From positions 1 through 57,548 of the forward strand of contig DYPU01000005.1 of NCBI GenBank assembly GCA_020719725.1: DNA of 57,548 nt, in the 5' to 3' direction. The stretch is from Anaerolinea sp. (GTDB lineage Bacteria; Chloroflexota; Anaerolineae; Anaerolineales; Villigracilaceae). Below are positions 7,157-16,348 of the stretch, piece after piece (position 1 is the stretch's first letter; each line of letters starts with the position of its first letter). The notes below the pieces were generated by a model. The model was given only the letters and a program-made list of their open reading frames with translations. It did no database searches and had not been told where the DNA came from. Position numbers and translations under genes: made by a program.

Positions 7157-9100
7157 ATGATTTCCCCTTCTCAACCTGCATTTTGGCGCACCCTCCTGGC
7201 TTTCACCGCCGCGCTGGCTGTTTTTGCCATCACCAACACCTTTCAACTGGCCCAAAAATTAGCGGTAAGCCCTTTTGCCAGCAAAACTATTTTGGGGATG
7301 CTGGCCTTTTTCACGCTGACGCTTTTGACCAGCAGCGCCGGATTCGCGCTCACCTTTAGCGGCCACCGTCAAACGAGAGTTACCACGCTGAACCCCCCCG
7401 CCTCCAGCCGATTCCGTTTTGGCGCATGGCTGGCCTTTGGGCTGATTTTGCTTGGCTTCCCGGTTTTATATGCTCAACCCGCTTTTGCCAAACTCTTTCA
7501 GGCAGGCCCCATTCGCTTTCTCATTTTTTGGCTTTTGGGCCTGGGCGGGATGTTTATCCTTAAGCTGGCGCGCCCCGCCTGGGGATTTCCGGTGACATTG
7601 GCGGCAGCGCTCATTTTACAAGCGGCAGTCAACCGGCTGGCTTCGTACCTGCCCGCCCTGACAGCCTATCCATTTGCGTTGGGCTGGTCTGAAACCAGCC
7701 GGTTTTATTTTCCATCCTTGTTTCTTTCGCAAAAAATCTATGGACAGGTTTACCCCTGGCCGATTTTGCATCCCAGCCTGCACCTGCTACTCACTCCGCC
7801 CTATTGGTTCAATGCCCCGCTTTGGGCGCATCGCGCCTGGCAAATAGGGCTTCGCTTTGGGCTGGTTGGGCTGATTGCCCCGGCGCTGCTGGCGCGTTTT
7901 GGAGAAGTTCGGCGTGACGCGCGCTATTGGCTGATTTTGGCCTGGATGGTGGTCTACCTTTTCAATTTACCGCTCTACCTGCACTTGCCGCTGATGGTTT
8001 TTCCCATTTTATGGTTTTTTCGCATCAACCGGGAGCGCCGTACCTGGGTCTTGCTGATTCTCGCTTCGATTTGGGCCGGACTTAGCCGCCTGAACTGGTA
8101 TCCTATGCCGGGGCTGATCCTTGCGGCGCTTTATTTGCTGGAAAGTGAATCTCGCGAGATAAAAACTACTAAGCCGTCTCTGGCTTCTCTCTTGCTCTAT
8201 TGGTGGAAACCGGCAGCCTGGATTTTGGTTGGAACCAGTGTGGCGTATGCCGTTTCGCAGGTTTACATTGCGCTTTCAGCCAACCCGCCCGGAGATTTCT
8301 TCACCAGCCTGAGTTCTGATTTGCTTTGGTATCGTTTATGGCCGAATGAAACCTACTGGTTGGGTATTTTGCCGGGGATTGCGCTGTTTTCTTTGCCCTT
8401 GTGGGTTTTGATTGTGAACGAATTCAATGGCGGCAGAATGTGGAAACAGCGGTTCGCGATTCTTGCCATGCTGTTCGCGCTTTTTATTGGCGGTATCTTT
8501 GTCAGCCTGAAGATCGGCGGCGGGGCTGACCTGCATAACATGGACGCGTATGCCGTTTTGCTGTTGATTGTGGCCGCTTACGCTTTTTTTCGCACCGAAA
8601 AGCCCATTCCCTGGCCGGTGGCGGCGCTGCTCGTGCTGGTTGTCGCCTGGTTTGGGCAACAAGCCAACAGTGGCGTAGCGCATTACGACCAGTCAGTCAG
8701 TCAGGCTACTTTAACGGCCCTCCAGCGCCGGGTGGATGTGACCAAAGGCGAGGTGCTTTTTATCACCCAGCGACATCTTATTTCTATGAACATGCTCAAG
8801 GGTGTGGTTCTCATCCCCGAATATGAGCGCGAAGACCTGATGGAAATGGCAATGGCGCAAAATGATACTTATCTGCGGCAGTTTGAGCAAGACGTGGCCG
8901 CTCAGCGTTTTGCAGTGATTGTGGTGGACCCACTAAAATTTAACTTGTTGGGTAGTTCTTACGAAATGGGCGAGGAAAACAACGCCTGGGCGCGACGAGT
9001 GGTTAAGCCGGTCTTGTGCTGGTATCGCGCCGATCAAGTTTTTGCCGCGGATAGAATTGTGATTTATGTGCCGCGCGAGGCGGGAAAAGAATGCCCCTAG
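7157..9100 (+). CDS. Large polytopic membrane protein, unknown (possible glycosyltransferase-like)
   Basis: 647 residues with about 12 hydrophobic segments spread over residues 12-515, then a soluble C-terminal domain of about 120 residues containing QRRVDVTKGEVLFITQRHL. The layout (many helices plus one globular extracytoplasmic end) resembles GT-C-type or PMT-like glycan enzymes, but I see no diagnostic motif, so I leave it as unknown. The start is ATG 7157; TATAAT lies 7 bases upstream and no Shine-Dalgarno site is present, so the mRNA may be leaderless. It lies immediately upstream of the glycan locus on the same strand. Confidence 0.7.
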   Translation: MISPSQPAFWRTLLAFTAALAVFAITNTFQLAQKLAVSPFASKTILGMLAFFTLTLLTSSAGFALTFSGHRQTRVTTLNPPASSRFRFGAWLAFGLILLGFPVLYAQPAFAKLFQAGPIRFLIFWLLGLGGMFILKLARPAWGFPVTLAAALILQAAVNRLASYLPALTAYPFALGWSETSRFYFPSLFLSQKIYGQVYPWPILHPSLHLLLTPPYWFNAPLWAHRAWQIGLRFGLVGLIAPALLARFGEVRRDARYWLILAWMVVYLFNLPLYLHLPLMVFPILWFFRINRERRTWVLLILASIWAGLSRLNWYPMPGLILAALYLLESESREIKTTKPSLASLLLYWWKPAAWILVGTSVAYAVSQVYIALSANPPGDFFTSLSSDLLWYRLWPNETYWLGILPGIALFSLPLWVLIVNEFNGGRMWKQRFAILAMLFALFIGGIFVSLKIGGGADLHNMDAYAVLLLIVAAYAFFRTEKPIPWPVAALLVLVVAWFGQQANSGVAHYDQSVSQATLTALQRRVDVTKGEVLFITQRHLISMNMLKGVVLIPEYEREDLMEMAMAQNDTYLRQFEQDVAAQRFAVIVVDPLKFNLLGSSYEMGEENNAWARRVVKPVLCWYRADQVFAADRIVIYVPREAGKECP

Positions 9101-9103
9101 CCA

Positions 9104-9146
9104 AAATTCAACCCTTGAATTTAGGGTATAATTCAGCAGTTGAATT
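9104..9146. promoter_or_regulatory. Two AATTCA-N5-TGAATT operator-like sites around a -10 box
   Basis: Site 1 is a perfect 8-bp inverted repeat, AAATTCAA-CCC-TTGAATTT (9104-9122). Site 2 is AATTCA-GCAGT-TGAATT (9130-9146). Both share AATTCA-N5-TGAATT, with centres 25 bp apart. The -10 box TATAAT (9127-9132) sits between them and overlaps site 2. They lie directly before the winged-helix regulator at 9153, so autoregulation is the natural reading. Confidence 0.6.
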
Positions 9147-9152
9147 TTGATT

Positions 9153-9689
9153 ATGGAAACCCAAAGCGATTCTTCCCACGATTTACCTTTGCTCGAAAAT
9201 ATTGAGCGCGATCCCGATGTTACTCAGGCTGACCTGGCTACCCAGCTAGGGGTGGCGGTCGGGACTATTAACTGGCATCTTAAACGACTGGTTGAGAAGG
9301 GTTATGTTAAGGTCAAACGCGCCGAGCGCCGCAAGCTGAAATATATTATTACGCCAGAAGGGCTGGCCTTGCGGGCGCGTTTGATGGTGGATTATGTGGA
9401 ACAGCAGTTCAATTTGTATCGCCGGGTGCGGCACAAGGTGAAAGAAGCTGCTCTGCAACTGCGCGCCGATGGGGTTGAACGGGTGGGGCTTTCTGGCGAG
9501 GGGGATGTGGCCGATATTTGCCGTTTGACTTGCCTGGAGCAGGGCCTGACGATTGTGGACGACCCTGCTTTGCCGATTTTTGAAGTGCGCGGGTTGAGCG
9601 TGGCCCTCACCTTTCCGGGCGCTGCCAAACCGCTCGATTTGGCATCCCCGTCATTTTTGGGTAACTCTTCTGGAGACCGGCATGACTGA
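9153..9689 (+). CDS. Winged-helix transcriptional regulator with C-terminal sensor-like domain
   Basis: 178 residues. A winged helix occupies about 15-75: DVTQADLATQLGVAVGTINW is the helix-turn-helix, followed by the wing in KVKRAERRKLKYIITPEG. Residues about 80-105 form a helical linker. The C-terminal part (VERVGLSGEGDVADIC onward) resembles a Rossmann-type ligand-binding half. MarR-type 'EPS-associated' regulators have this first half. Its position at the head of a sugar-nucleotide operon suggests control of that locus, perhaps by a sugar nucleotide (inference). ATG 9153 is preferred; TTG 9147 in frame is possible. No Shine-Dalgarno site is visible. It overlaps the next gene by 8 bases. 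Confidence 0.75.
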   Translation: METQSDSSHDLPLLENIERDPDVTQADLATQLGVAVGTINWHLKRLVEKGYVKVKRAERRKLKYIITPEGLALRARLMVDYVEQQFNLYRRVRHKVKEAALQLRADGVERVGLSGEGDVADICRLTCLEQGLTIVDDPALPIFEVRGLSVALTFPGAAKPLDLASPSFLGNSSGDRHD

Positions 9690-10665
9690 ACAGCATGTGA
9701 TTGTGACTGGCGGGGCGGGTTATATCGGCTCGCTGTTGACCGGGGAATTGTTGAGGCTTGGAAACCGGGTGACGGTGGTCGATTCGCTTTTATATGGCGG
9801 CGAATCGCTGGTTCCGTTCATTGCGCATCCCAACTTTCATTTTGCCAAGGCGGATGTGGCCGAATCCCGTAGTTTGCGTGATGCGCTGCCGCGCGGTTGG
9901 CAAAAACCAGCCGCGGTTTTTCATCTGGCAGGGATTGTGGGGTTTCCTGCTTGCCAGTCGGTTGGAAAGTCGGTGGCCTGGCGCTACAATGTCGAAGCGA
10001 CGAAAAATGTTTTCGAGCAGGCTCACAGCTTGGGCGCAACCCGCTTTTTATACGCATCTACCTACAGCGTGTATGGAACGCCAGAAGGAGATGCGACTCT
10101 CAGCGAAGAATCCAGTCTCAATCCCCAGTCTTTGTATGCTGAAACCAAGGTGGCTGCCGAAGAGTTTCTTGGCCCGGCGGGAGCGGTTATTTTTAGGCTG
10201 GCGAGTTTGTTCGGCCTTTCGCCGCGCACGCGCTTTGATCTGACCGTGAACCAGTTTGTGCTGGATGCTTTTTTGCGGCGTGAATTGCTCATTTACCAGC
10301 GTGGCTATTCGCGCTCGTTTGTGCATGTGCGGGATGTGGTGGCGGCGCTTTTGCTGGGGGCCGATGCGCCCAATGCGGCCTACAACCTGGGCAGTGAAAC
10401 CGGCAACTTTACCAAAGATCAACTGGTGGCGTTTGTTATTAAGCGAATGCCGGAAACCATTGTTCAATACAAAAATCTGACCTTTGGCGGCGACCGGCGC
10501 GATATGCCGACCATTTCATTTGAGAAAATTCGGCATGAATTGGGTTTCAAAACAACCCTTTCTGTCGATGATGGCGTGCGTGAACTGGTCAATGCCTTGC
10601 GCTTTGGCCTGATTCGCAATCCGCTTGATGAACATTATCGCAACGCGCGCTTTATCGTTCAATAA
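9682..10665 (+). CDS. NAD-dependent epimerase/dehydratase (extended SDR)
   Basis: 327 residues, typical for an extended SDR acting on nucleotide sugars. The NAD-binding motif is VTGGAGYIGSLL at 8-19. The active site shows STYSVYG near 131 and the catalytic pair Y-x3-K in YAETK near 152. The C-terminal half holds the substrate-binding region (FVHVRDVVAALL, AYNLGSETGNFTK). The exact substrate is undetermined: UDP-glucose 4-epimerase-like and dTDP-glucose dehydratase-like enzymes both fit. It overlaps the regulator gene by 8 bases, so the two are translationally coupled. Confidence 0.85.
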   Translation: MTEQHVIVTGGAGYIGSLLTGELLRLGNRVTVVDSLLYGGESLVPFIAHPNFHFAKADVAESRSLRDALPRGWQKPAAVFHLAGIVGFPACQSVGKSVAWRYNVEATKNVFEQAHSLGATRFLYASTYSVYGTPEGDATLSEESSLNPQSLYAETKVAAEEFLGPAGAVIFRLASLFGLSPRTRFDLTVNQFVLDAFLRRELLIYQRGYSRSFVHVRDVVAALLLGADAPNAAYNLGSETGNFTKDQLVAFVIKRMPETIVQYKNLTFGGDRRDMPTISFEKIRHELGFKTTLSVDDGVRELVNALRFGLIRNPLDEHYRNARFIVQ

Positions 10666-10675
10666 GCTGCTCTTC

Positions 10676-10707
10676 AGAGTTCAACGGCTTTAACCGTTGG
10701 AAAGTTT
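10676..10707. repeat. Small intercistronic hairpin
   Basis: CAACGG and CCGTTG pair around CTTTAA, extendable by a G-T and an A-T pair. It lies in the 58-base gap between two SDR genes and may tune expression within the operon. It has no T-run. Confidence 0.35.
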
Positions 10708-10711
10708 GTAA

Positions 10712-11698
<987 letters not shown>

Positions 11699-11789
11699 TT
11701 TTGCAGGCCGAAAATGCGTGCCAGACAAGAAATCTGCACCGAGCATAACCCGCAATGGCCTTGCAGGATTGCCCCACCCCTCACCCACT

Positions 11790-12638
11790 ATGACTGAACT
11801 CTCTAAACACGATCCCATCACCATCTACATCAAGCCCACCACAGGCTTTGCTGCCCTCAATTTGCGCGATTTGTGGACCTACCGTGAGCTGGTCTTTTTT
11901 ATGATCTGGCGCGACATCAAAGTGCGTTACAAGCAGACAGCGCTTGGCGCACTTTGGGCGGTGATTCAACCGGTGATGAACATGCTGGTTTTCACCTTTC
12001 TGTTCGACCGCATCGCCAAGCTGCCCATCGACGGAGACATTCCCTATCCACTGTTCTCGTTTGCGGCGCTTTTGCCGTGGGGAATGTTTTCCACTGCGCT
12101 CAACGCCGCCAGCCGGTCGCTGACCTCCAATCATAATATGATCAGCAAAACCTACTTTCCGCGCCTGGTGCTGCCCATGGCTTCCGTTTTGGGTGGTCTG
12201 GTCGATTTTGCCATCGCTTTTGTGATTCTTATTGGCATGATGATTTACTACGGCGTAACGCCAACCGCTCACATTTGGTGGGCGTTACCGGCTTTTCTCT
12301 TGCTGACGATTTTGACCGCGCTGGGTGTGGCGCTCTGGCTTTCTGCGATTAATGTCCAATACCGGGATGTGGGCTACGCCCTGCCCTTCCTGACCCAGTT
12401 CTGGCTATTCATTACCCCGGTCGCTTACTCATCCTCAGTTATTTCGGGCAACTGGCAGCTTCTTTACTCGCTCAACCCCATGGCGGGCGTGGTCAACGGT
12501 TTCCGCTGGGCCTTGTTAGGCATCGGAACTGGCCCCAGCGTGGAACTATGGATTTCAGTTGTCATCGCCTTGGGGGTACTTATCACCGGGTTGGTGTACT
12601 TTCGCAACATGGAACGTACTTTTGCCGATACCATTTAG
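11790..12638 (+). CDS. wzm: ABC-2 type polysaccharide exporter permease (Wzm-type)
   Basis: 282 residues. The cytoplasmic N-terminus contains the family hallmark DLWTYRELVFFMIWRDIKVRYKQT, a conserved amphipathic segment of Wzm/TagG permeases. Six membrane helices follow (ALGALWAVIQPVMNMLVF through VIALGVLITGLVYF). Together with the ATPase encoded next, it would move a finished lipid-linked polysaccharide across the inner membrane. ATG 11790 fits the family N-terminus; a longer in-frame extension would overlap the previous gene and has no homology-like content. No strong ribosome-binding site is visible. The gap to the ATPase gene is 65 bases. Confidence 0.88.
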   Translation: MTELSKHDPITIYIKPTTGFAALNLRDLWTYRELVFFMIWRDIKVRYKQTALGALWAVIQPVMNMLVFTFLFDRIAKLPIDGDIPYPLFSFAALLPWGMFSTALNAASRSLTSNHNMISKTYFPRLVLPMASVLGGLVDFAIAFVILIGMMIYYGVTPTAHIWWALPAFLLLTILTALGVALWLSAINVQYRDVGYALPFLTQFWLFITPVAYSSSVISGNWQLLYSLNPMAGVVNGFRWALLGIGTGPSVELWISVVIALGVLITGLVYFRNMERTFADTI

Positions 12639-12703
12639 GCAGCAAGCATTTCCAGCAGCTTGACAGCGAAAAGTTCCAAAATTTCGCCCCAGGGTAAATC
12701 AAT

Positions 12704-13975
12704 ATGACAATAGCCATCAAAGTTGAAAACATTTCCAAACGTTACAAAATCGGCACTGCGCCGGGCAAATTCCGCTATGGAATGCTGCGCGACCAGATCG
12801 CCGCCATTCCGCGCAAACTTTTTCGCCGTAACGAAGGCCAGGCCGGCATCGATTACATTTGGGCGCTCAAAGACGTTTCTTTTGATTTGGAAGAAGGCCG
12901 CGTGCTTGGCATCATTGGCCGTAACGGAGCCGGAAAATCGACCCTACTCAAGGTGCTCTCGCGGGTCACCGAACCGACCCGCGGCACGGTCGCCGTGCGC
13001 GGACGGGTAGGCTCCCTGCTGGAAGTTGGCACCGGTTTTCACCCCGAACTGACCGGGCGTGAAAATATCTTTATGAACGGAGCGATTCTTGGCATGAAAC
13101 GCGCCGAAATTGCCGCCAAATTCGATGAAATTGTCGAATTTTCAGAAGTGGCTCAATTTATCGATACCCCGGTCAAACGCTACTCCTCAGGCATGTACCT
13201 GCGGCTGGCTTTTGCGGTTGCCGCCCACCTGGAGCCGGAAATCCTGGTCGTGGACGAAGTGCTGGCCGTGGGCGATGCCGAGTTTCAACGCAAATGCCTG
13301 GGAAAAATGAACGATGTCGCCAACCAGGGCCGGACGGTTTTGTTTGTCAGCCACAACATGAGCGCCATTTTGCGCCTGACCCAGGAAGCGATTGTCATGC
13401 AAAAGGGTCAACTCGTCAAACGTGCGCCGACCAGCGCCGCAGTCGATTTTTACCTGGCCTCCGGTCAGGCCCAGGCTGGCGAACGCGCTTGGGAAGCAGA
13501 CGAAGTCTCGCCCAATGCCGCCCCATTCCGCCCTCTTAGCTTGCGTGTCAAAGACCAGCGCGGCAGTGTCGCCGATAGTTTCCGCTCTCCAGAGCCAGTT
13601 ACACTAGAGTTGGAATACCGCCTGTCTGCGCCCATTACCGGGTTGCGGGTGGGTATTTACCTGAGCACGGTGCGCGGCGAATACGTTTTTACATCCTTCG
13701 ATGTGGATCAACCTGACCTATACGAGCAATACTCCACCCGGCAGCCGGGACATTACGTCAGCAAATGCCAAATTCCCGGCGATTTACTGAACGAAGGCCG
13801 CTACATTTTGGGTGTCAATGCTTCGTCTTTTGGCGTCAAGCGCTATTTCATGGACGAAAACGCCCTGGCCTTCAACATCGACCCGATGGGCGCGCCTGGT
13901 ATGCAATGGGCCGAACAACGCCAGGGGCCGATCAGGCCGCGGCTGGATTGGGTAATTGAGACCGTAAAAAAATAA
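12704..13975 (+). CDS. wzt: ABC polysaccharide exporter ATPase with C-terminal carbohydrate-binding domain (Wzt-type)
   Basis: 423 residues. The nucleotide-binding domain has Walker A GRNGAGKST at 72-80, the signature YSSGMYLRLAFA near 163, Walker B ILVVDEVLAVGD near 185 and the switch histidine in VSHNMSAI near 216. Residues about 260-420 form an extra domain like the Wzt C-terminal domain, which in O-antigen exporters binds the capped end of the glycan and gives substrate specificity. Its presence suggests a polymer with a defined, perhaps modified, non-reducing terminus. The methyltransferases further along the operon could supply that cap (inference). It pairs with the permease just upstream. 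Confidence 0.9.
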   Translation: MTIAIKVENISKRYKIGTAPGKFRYGMLRDQIAAIPRKLFRRNEGQAGIDYIWALKDVSFDLEEGRVLGIIGRNGAGKSTLLKVLSRVTEPTRGTVAVRGRVGSLLEVGTGFHPELTGRENIFMNGAILGMKRAEIAAKFDEIVEFSEVAQFIDTPVKRYSSGMYLRLAFAVAAHLEPEILVVDEVLAVGDAEFQRKCLGKMNDVANQGRTVLFVSHNMSAILRLTQEAIVMQKGQLVKRAPTSAAVDFYLASGQAQAGERAWEADEVSPNAAPFRPLSLRVKDQRGSVADSFRSPEPVTLELEYRLSAPITGLRVGIYLSTVRGEYVFTSFDVDQPDLYEQYSTRQPGHYVSKCQIPGDLLNEGRYILGVNASSFGVKRYFMDENALAFNIDPMGAPGMQWAEQRQGPIRPRLDWVIETVKK

Positions 13976-13984
13976 TCCCTGGCC

Positions 13985-15550
13985 ATGACCATCAAAAACA
14001 TCCTCGCCAAAATCCCCTACTCCGCCGACCTGTACGATGCCATTCGTCCGGTGCGGCCCAAAACGCGGTATAACCTGGAACAGTTGCAGGCGCTTTTGCC
14101 TGTGGCGGTTGAGCAGGTGCGCCCACTCATCGGCAAAGCGCCCACCGGCAAACGGATTGTGTTGTTCGCCACCCTGCATTACTGGGTCGAGCAGGCGGCC
14201 ATCATTGGCCTGGCGCTGCGCGGCATGGGGCATGAGGTCACGATTGCTTACCTGCCTTACAGCGATTGGCGTAAAGATGTTAACGCCTTCGACCTGCGCC
14301 GCCAGGAGTTGTATACGCGCCGGGTGCTGGCCCCGCTCAAGGGGTTGATTCGCACCGTCGCGCTGTTGGATGTTCCAGCCGCCGGGAAACTGCCCGAAGT
14401 GCTTGTAAGCGCCGTCGAAACAGTATCCGCTTACGACGCGATGTACACCAATCAGGAAGAAAACGTTGACCAGGACTCCGGGCTGTACCGGCTGCGGGTG
14501 GCGCGTAACGAACAAGCTGCTTTGGCGGCGCTGCACATCTTACAAGACAAACGCCCCGAAACGGTACTCATCCCCAACGGCACCATCACAGAACTTGGCG
14601 CGGTTTATCGCGTTGCGCGTCATCTTGGCATCGATACCGTCACCTATGAATTCAATGACCAGCGCGAACAGGTTTGGATTGCCCATAACGACGAAGTTAT
14701 GCGCCAAAACACCGATTTGCTTTGGTCGGCGCGCGGCGGCCAGGCGCTAAAACCGGAAGAGCGCCAAAAAATTGAAGCGCTTGAGGCGGCCCGCATGGGT
14801 GGGCGCGCGTTTGGCAAGTCGGCGCGCAAGTGGCAGGATGTGGAGACGGTCGGCGGCGGGAAGATTCGCGTCGATTTGGGGTTGGATGCGCGCCCGGTGG
14901 TGCTGCTCGCTACAAACGTACTCGGCGATAGCCTGACTCTTGGACGAAATATCTTTGCCGAGTCGATGGCAGAGTGGATCACGCGCACCGCGCAGTTTTT
15001 TGCCAGACGCAGCGATGCCCAACTGGTGATTCGCATCCACCCTGGTGAGCGGCTGACGCATGGCAAGTCGATGGTGGATGTGGTGCATGAGGCTCTGCCC
15101 GAACTGCCAGAGAATATCCGCGTGATTGGGCCGCTGGAGAAGGTTAATACCTACGATCTGATGGAAATTACGGCGCTAGGGTTGGTCTACACTACCACGA
15201 CCGGCATGGAGATGGCGATTCAGGGCATTCCGGTTGTGGCTTGCGGCGAGACCCATTACCGTAAGCGCGGTTTTACTTTTGACCCGGCGACTTATGCTGA
15301 GTATTTTGGGATGCTGGACAGGTTGTTAGCCGGTTCTGAGGTTGAGCGATTAACCGATTCTCAGGTGGAGACGGCCTGGGAATATGCCTATCGCTTTTTC
15401 TTTGAGTATCCGATTTCCTTTCCCTGGCGGTTGATGCACTTTTGGAAAGATTATGAAATCTGGCCGTTGGGCCGGGTATTCTCTGACGAGGGCCGGGCCG
15501 AGTTTGGCAAGGCGTTCGATTATTTGGCCGGGGAACCGGTGGAATATTGA
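13985..15550 (+). CDS. Capsule polysaccharide biosynthesis-like protein (GT-B-like C-terminal half)
   Basis: 521 residues, beginning 10 bases after the ATPase. The C-terminal half carries a GT-B-like core: VLLATNVLGDSLTLGRNIF, LVIRIHPGERLTHGKS and the donor-site segment YTTTTGMEMAIQGIPVVACG followed by THYRKRGF. This order matches capsule-synthesis (PF05159-like) and other surface-carbohydrate proteins. The N-terminal half (FATLHYWVEQAAIIGLALRGMGHEV) is the first Rossmann-like lobe. The protein is likely cytoplasmic, either transferring a sugar or priming the glycan. The specific activity is unknown. Confidence 0.65.
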   Translation: MTIKNILAKIPYSADLYDAIRPVRPKTRYNLEQLQALLPVAVEQVRPLIGKAPTGKRIVLFATLHYWVEQAAIIGLALRGMGHEVTIAYLPYSDWRKDVNAFDLRRQELYTRRVLAPLKGLIRTVALLDVPAAGKLPEVLVSAVETVSAYDAMYTNQEENVDQDSGLYRLRVARNEQAALAALHILQDKRPETVLIPNGTITELGAVYRVARHLGIDTVTYEFNDQREQVWIAHNDEVMRQNTDLLWSARGGQALKPEERQKIEALEAARMGGRAFGKSARKWQDVETVGGGKIRVDLGLDARPVVLLATNVLGDSLTLGRNIFAESMAEWITRTAQFFARRSDAQLVIRIHPGERLTHGKSMVDVVHEALPELPENIRVIGPLEKVNTYDLMEITALGLVYTTTTGMEMAIQGIPVVACGETHYRKRGFTFDPATYAEYFGMLDRLLAGSEVERLTDSQVETAWEYAYRFFFEYPISFPWRLMHFWKDYEIWPLGRVFSDEGRAEFGKAFDYLAGEPVEY

Positions 15551-15599
15551 GTGCCAAGTGCATAAGTGCCAAGTGTTAAAGCATTAGGTGTCAGGTAAA
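15550..15599 (+). repeat. Heptanucleotide repeat array 1 (AGTGCCA type)
   Basis: Starting inside the stop codon of the capsule-type gene: AGTGCCA, AGTGCAT, one extra A, AGTGCCA, AGTGTTA, AAGCATT, AGGTGTC, AGGTAAA. Nearly every unit begins with A and is 7 bases long. It is comparable in form to the short tandemly repeated (STRR) elements of cyanobacteria. Confidence 0.6.
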
Positions 15600-15613
15600 T
15601 TCGGAGAATTGGA

Positions 15614-16300
15614 ATGCCTGGTTTAATTCAAATTCTGGCTTACGTTTTCGGCATTGTGTTCAGTTTTTGGCCGATTCTGTTGTTGGCTCCTTTGGGTCAG
15701 CGAGTGCGAAACTTGATAAATGCCATTTTGGCTATGTGGGTATTCTTATTTAGCGGGCGCATGTTGGCTTTCCTCGTTGAGCCATTACCATCTTTGTTGG
15801 GTATCCCTGAACCTTGGAATACGCTTGGTTTTTTTGTGGCTGGCGCTATCTTATTTGGCTTATCTTATTTTCTCAAACGACGCGAACGCGAGAAGTTGCA
15901 CAAGACAGTTGAAAATGCAAAAATACCCGGTGATTTGCTAGATATTTCGCCAGCTCAATTCGAAAAAATGGCAGTTGAGTTATTCCAGATGGCAGGTCAT
16001 AGCGCCAAACGCACAGGTTCGACTGGCGATCATGGTATTGATGTTGTGGTTAATTCCAAAAAGGGTGAAAAATGGGTTGTACAATGCAAACGCTGGCGTG
16101 GTTATGTTGGCGAGCCAGTGGTGCGCGATTTTTATGGTGCTATGCAACACGAAAAGGCCGACCGAGGCATTATTATCACAACCGGTACCTATTCCAAGGC
16201 GGCCCAAGAATGGGCAAAAGGAAAACCGATTGTCTTGATGGATGGCAATGAGTTTTTGAATACTTGGAAACGGGCAAAAGAAAGAATGAATACTCATTAG
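15614..16300 (+). CDS. Membrane-anchored Mrr-like restriction endonuclease
   Basis: 228 residues. Three hydrophobic helices lie in residues 3-90 (IQILAYVFGIVFSFW, LINAILAMWVFLFSGRMLAF, LGFFVAGAILFGLSYFL). A cytosolic Mrr_cat-type PD-(D/E)xK nuclease domain follows at about 110-220. The catalytic signature is GDHGIDVVV (the GxxGxD motif) followed by the VQCKRW (QxK) motif. Mrr-type nucleases cut modified or foreign DNA. Membrane anchoring is known for some of this family, but its purpose is unclear. GGAG lies 8 bases before ATG 15614. It is on the same strand as the glycan genes and close to the EcoRV-like pair, so this may be a small defence insertion. Confidence 0.82.
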   Translation: MPGLIQILAYVFGIVFSFWPILLLAPLGQRVRNLINAILAMWVFLFSGRMLAFLVEPLPSLLGIPEPWNTLGFFVAGAILFGLSYFLKRREREKLHKTVENAKIPGDLLDISPAQFEKMAVELFQMAGHSAKRTGSTGDHGIDVVVNSKKGEKWVVQCKRWRGYVGEPVVRDFYGAMQHEKADRGIIITTGTYSKAAQEWAKGKPIVLMDGNEFLNTWKRAKERMNTH

Positions 16301-16348
16301 CAAATAAGGGTAGAAGCGAAGCATTGCTTGGCCTCCACGAAAGGTATT

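Noticed and set aside
13784-14536. A 250-codon minus-strand frame opposite the Wzt and capsule-type genes
   Set aside because: An antisense shadow of two supported genes; no promoter or ribosome-binding site was seen.
16301-16348. Another copy of the 20906-20992 palindrome near GCGAAGCATTGCTTGG
   Set aside because: Only a short stretch resembles it and the outer arms are absent.
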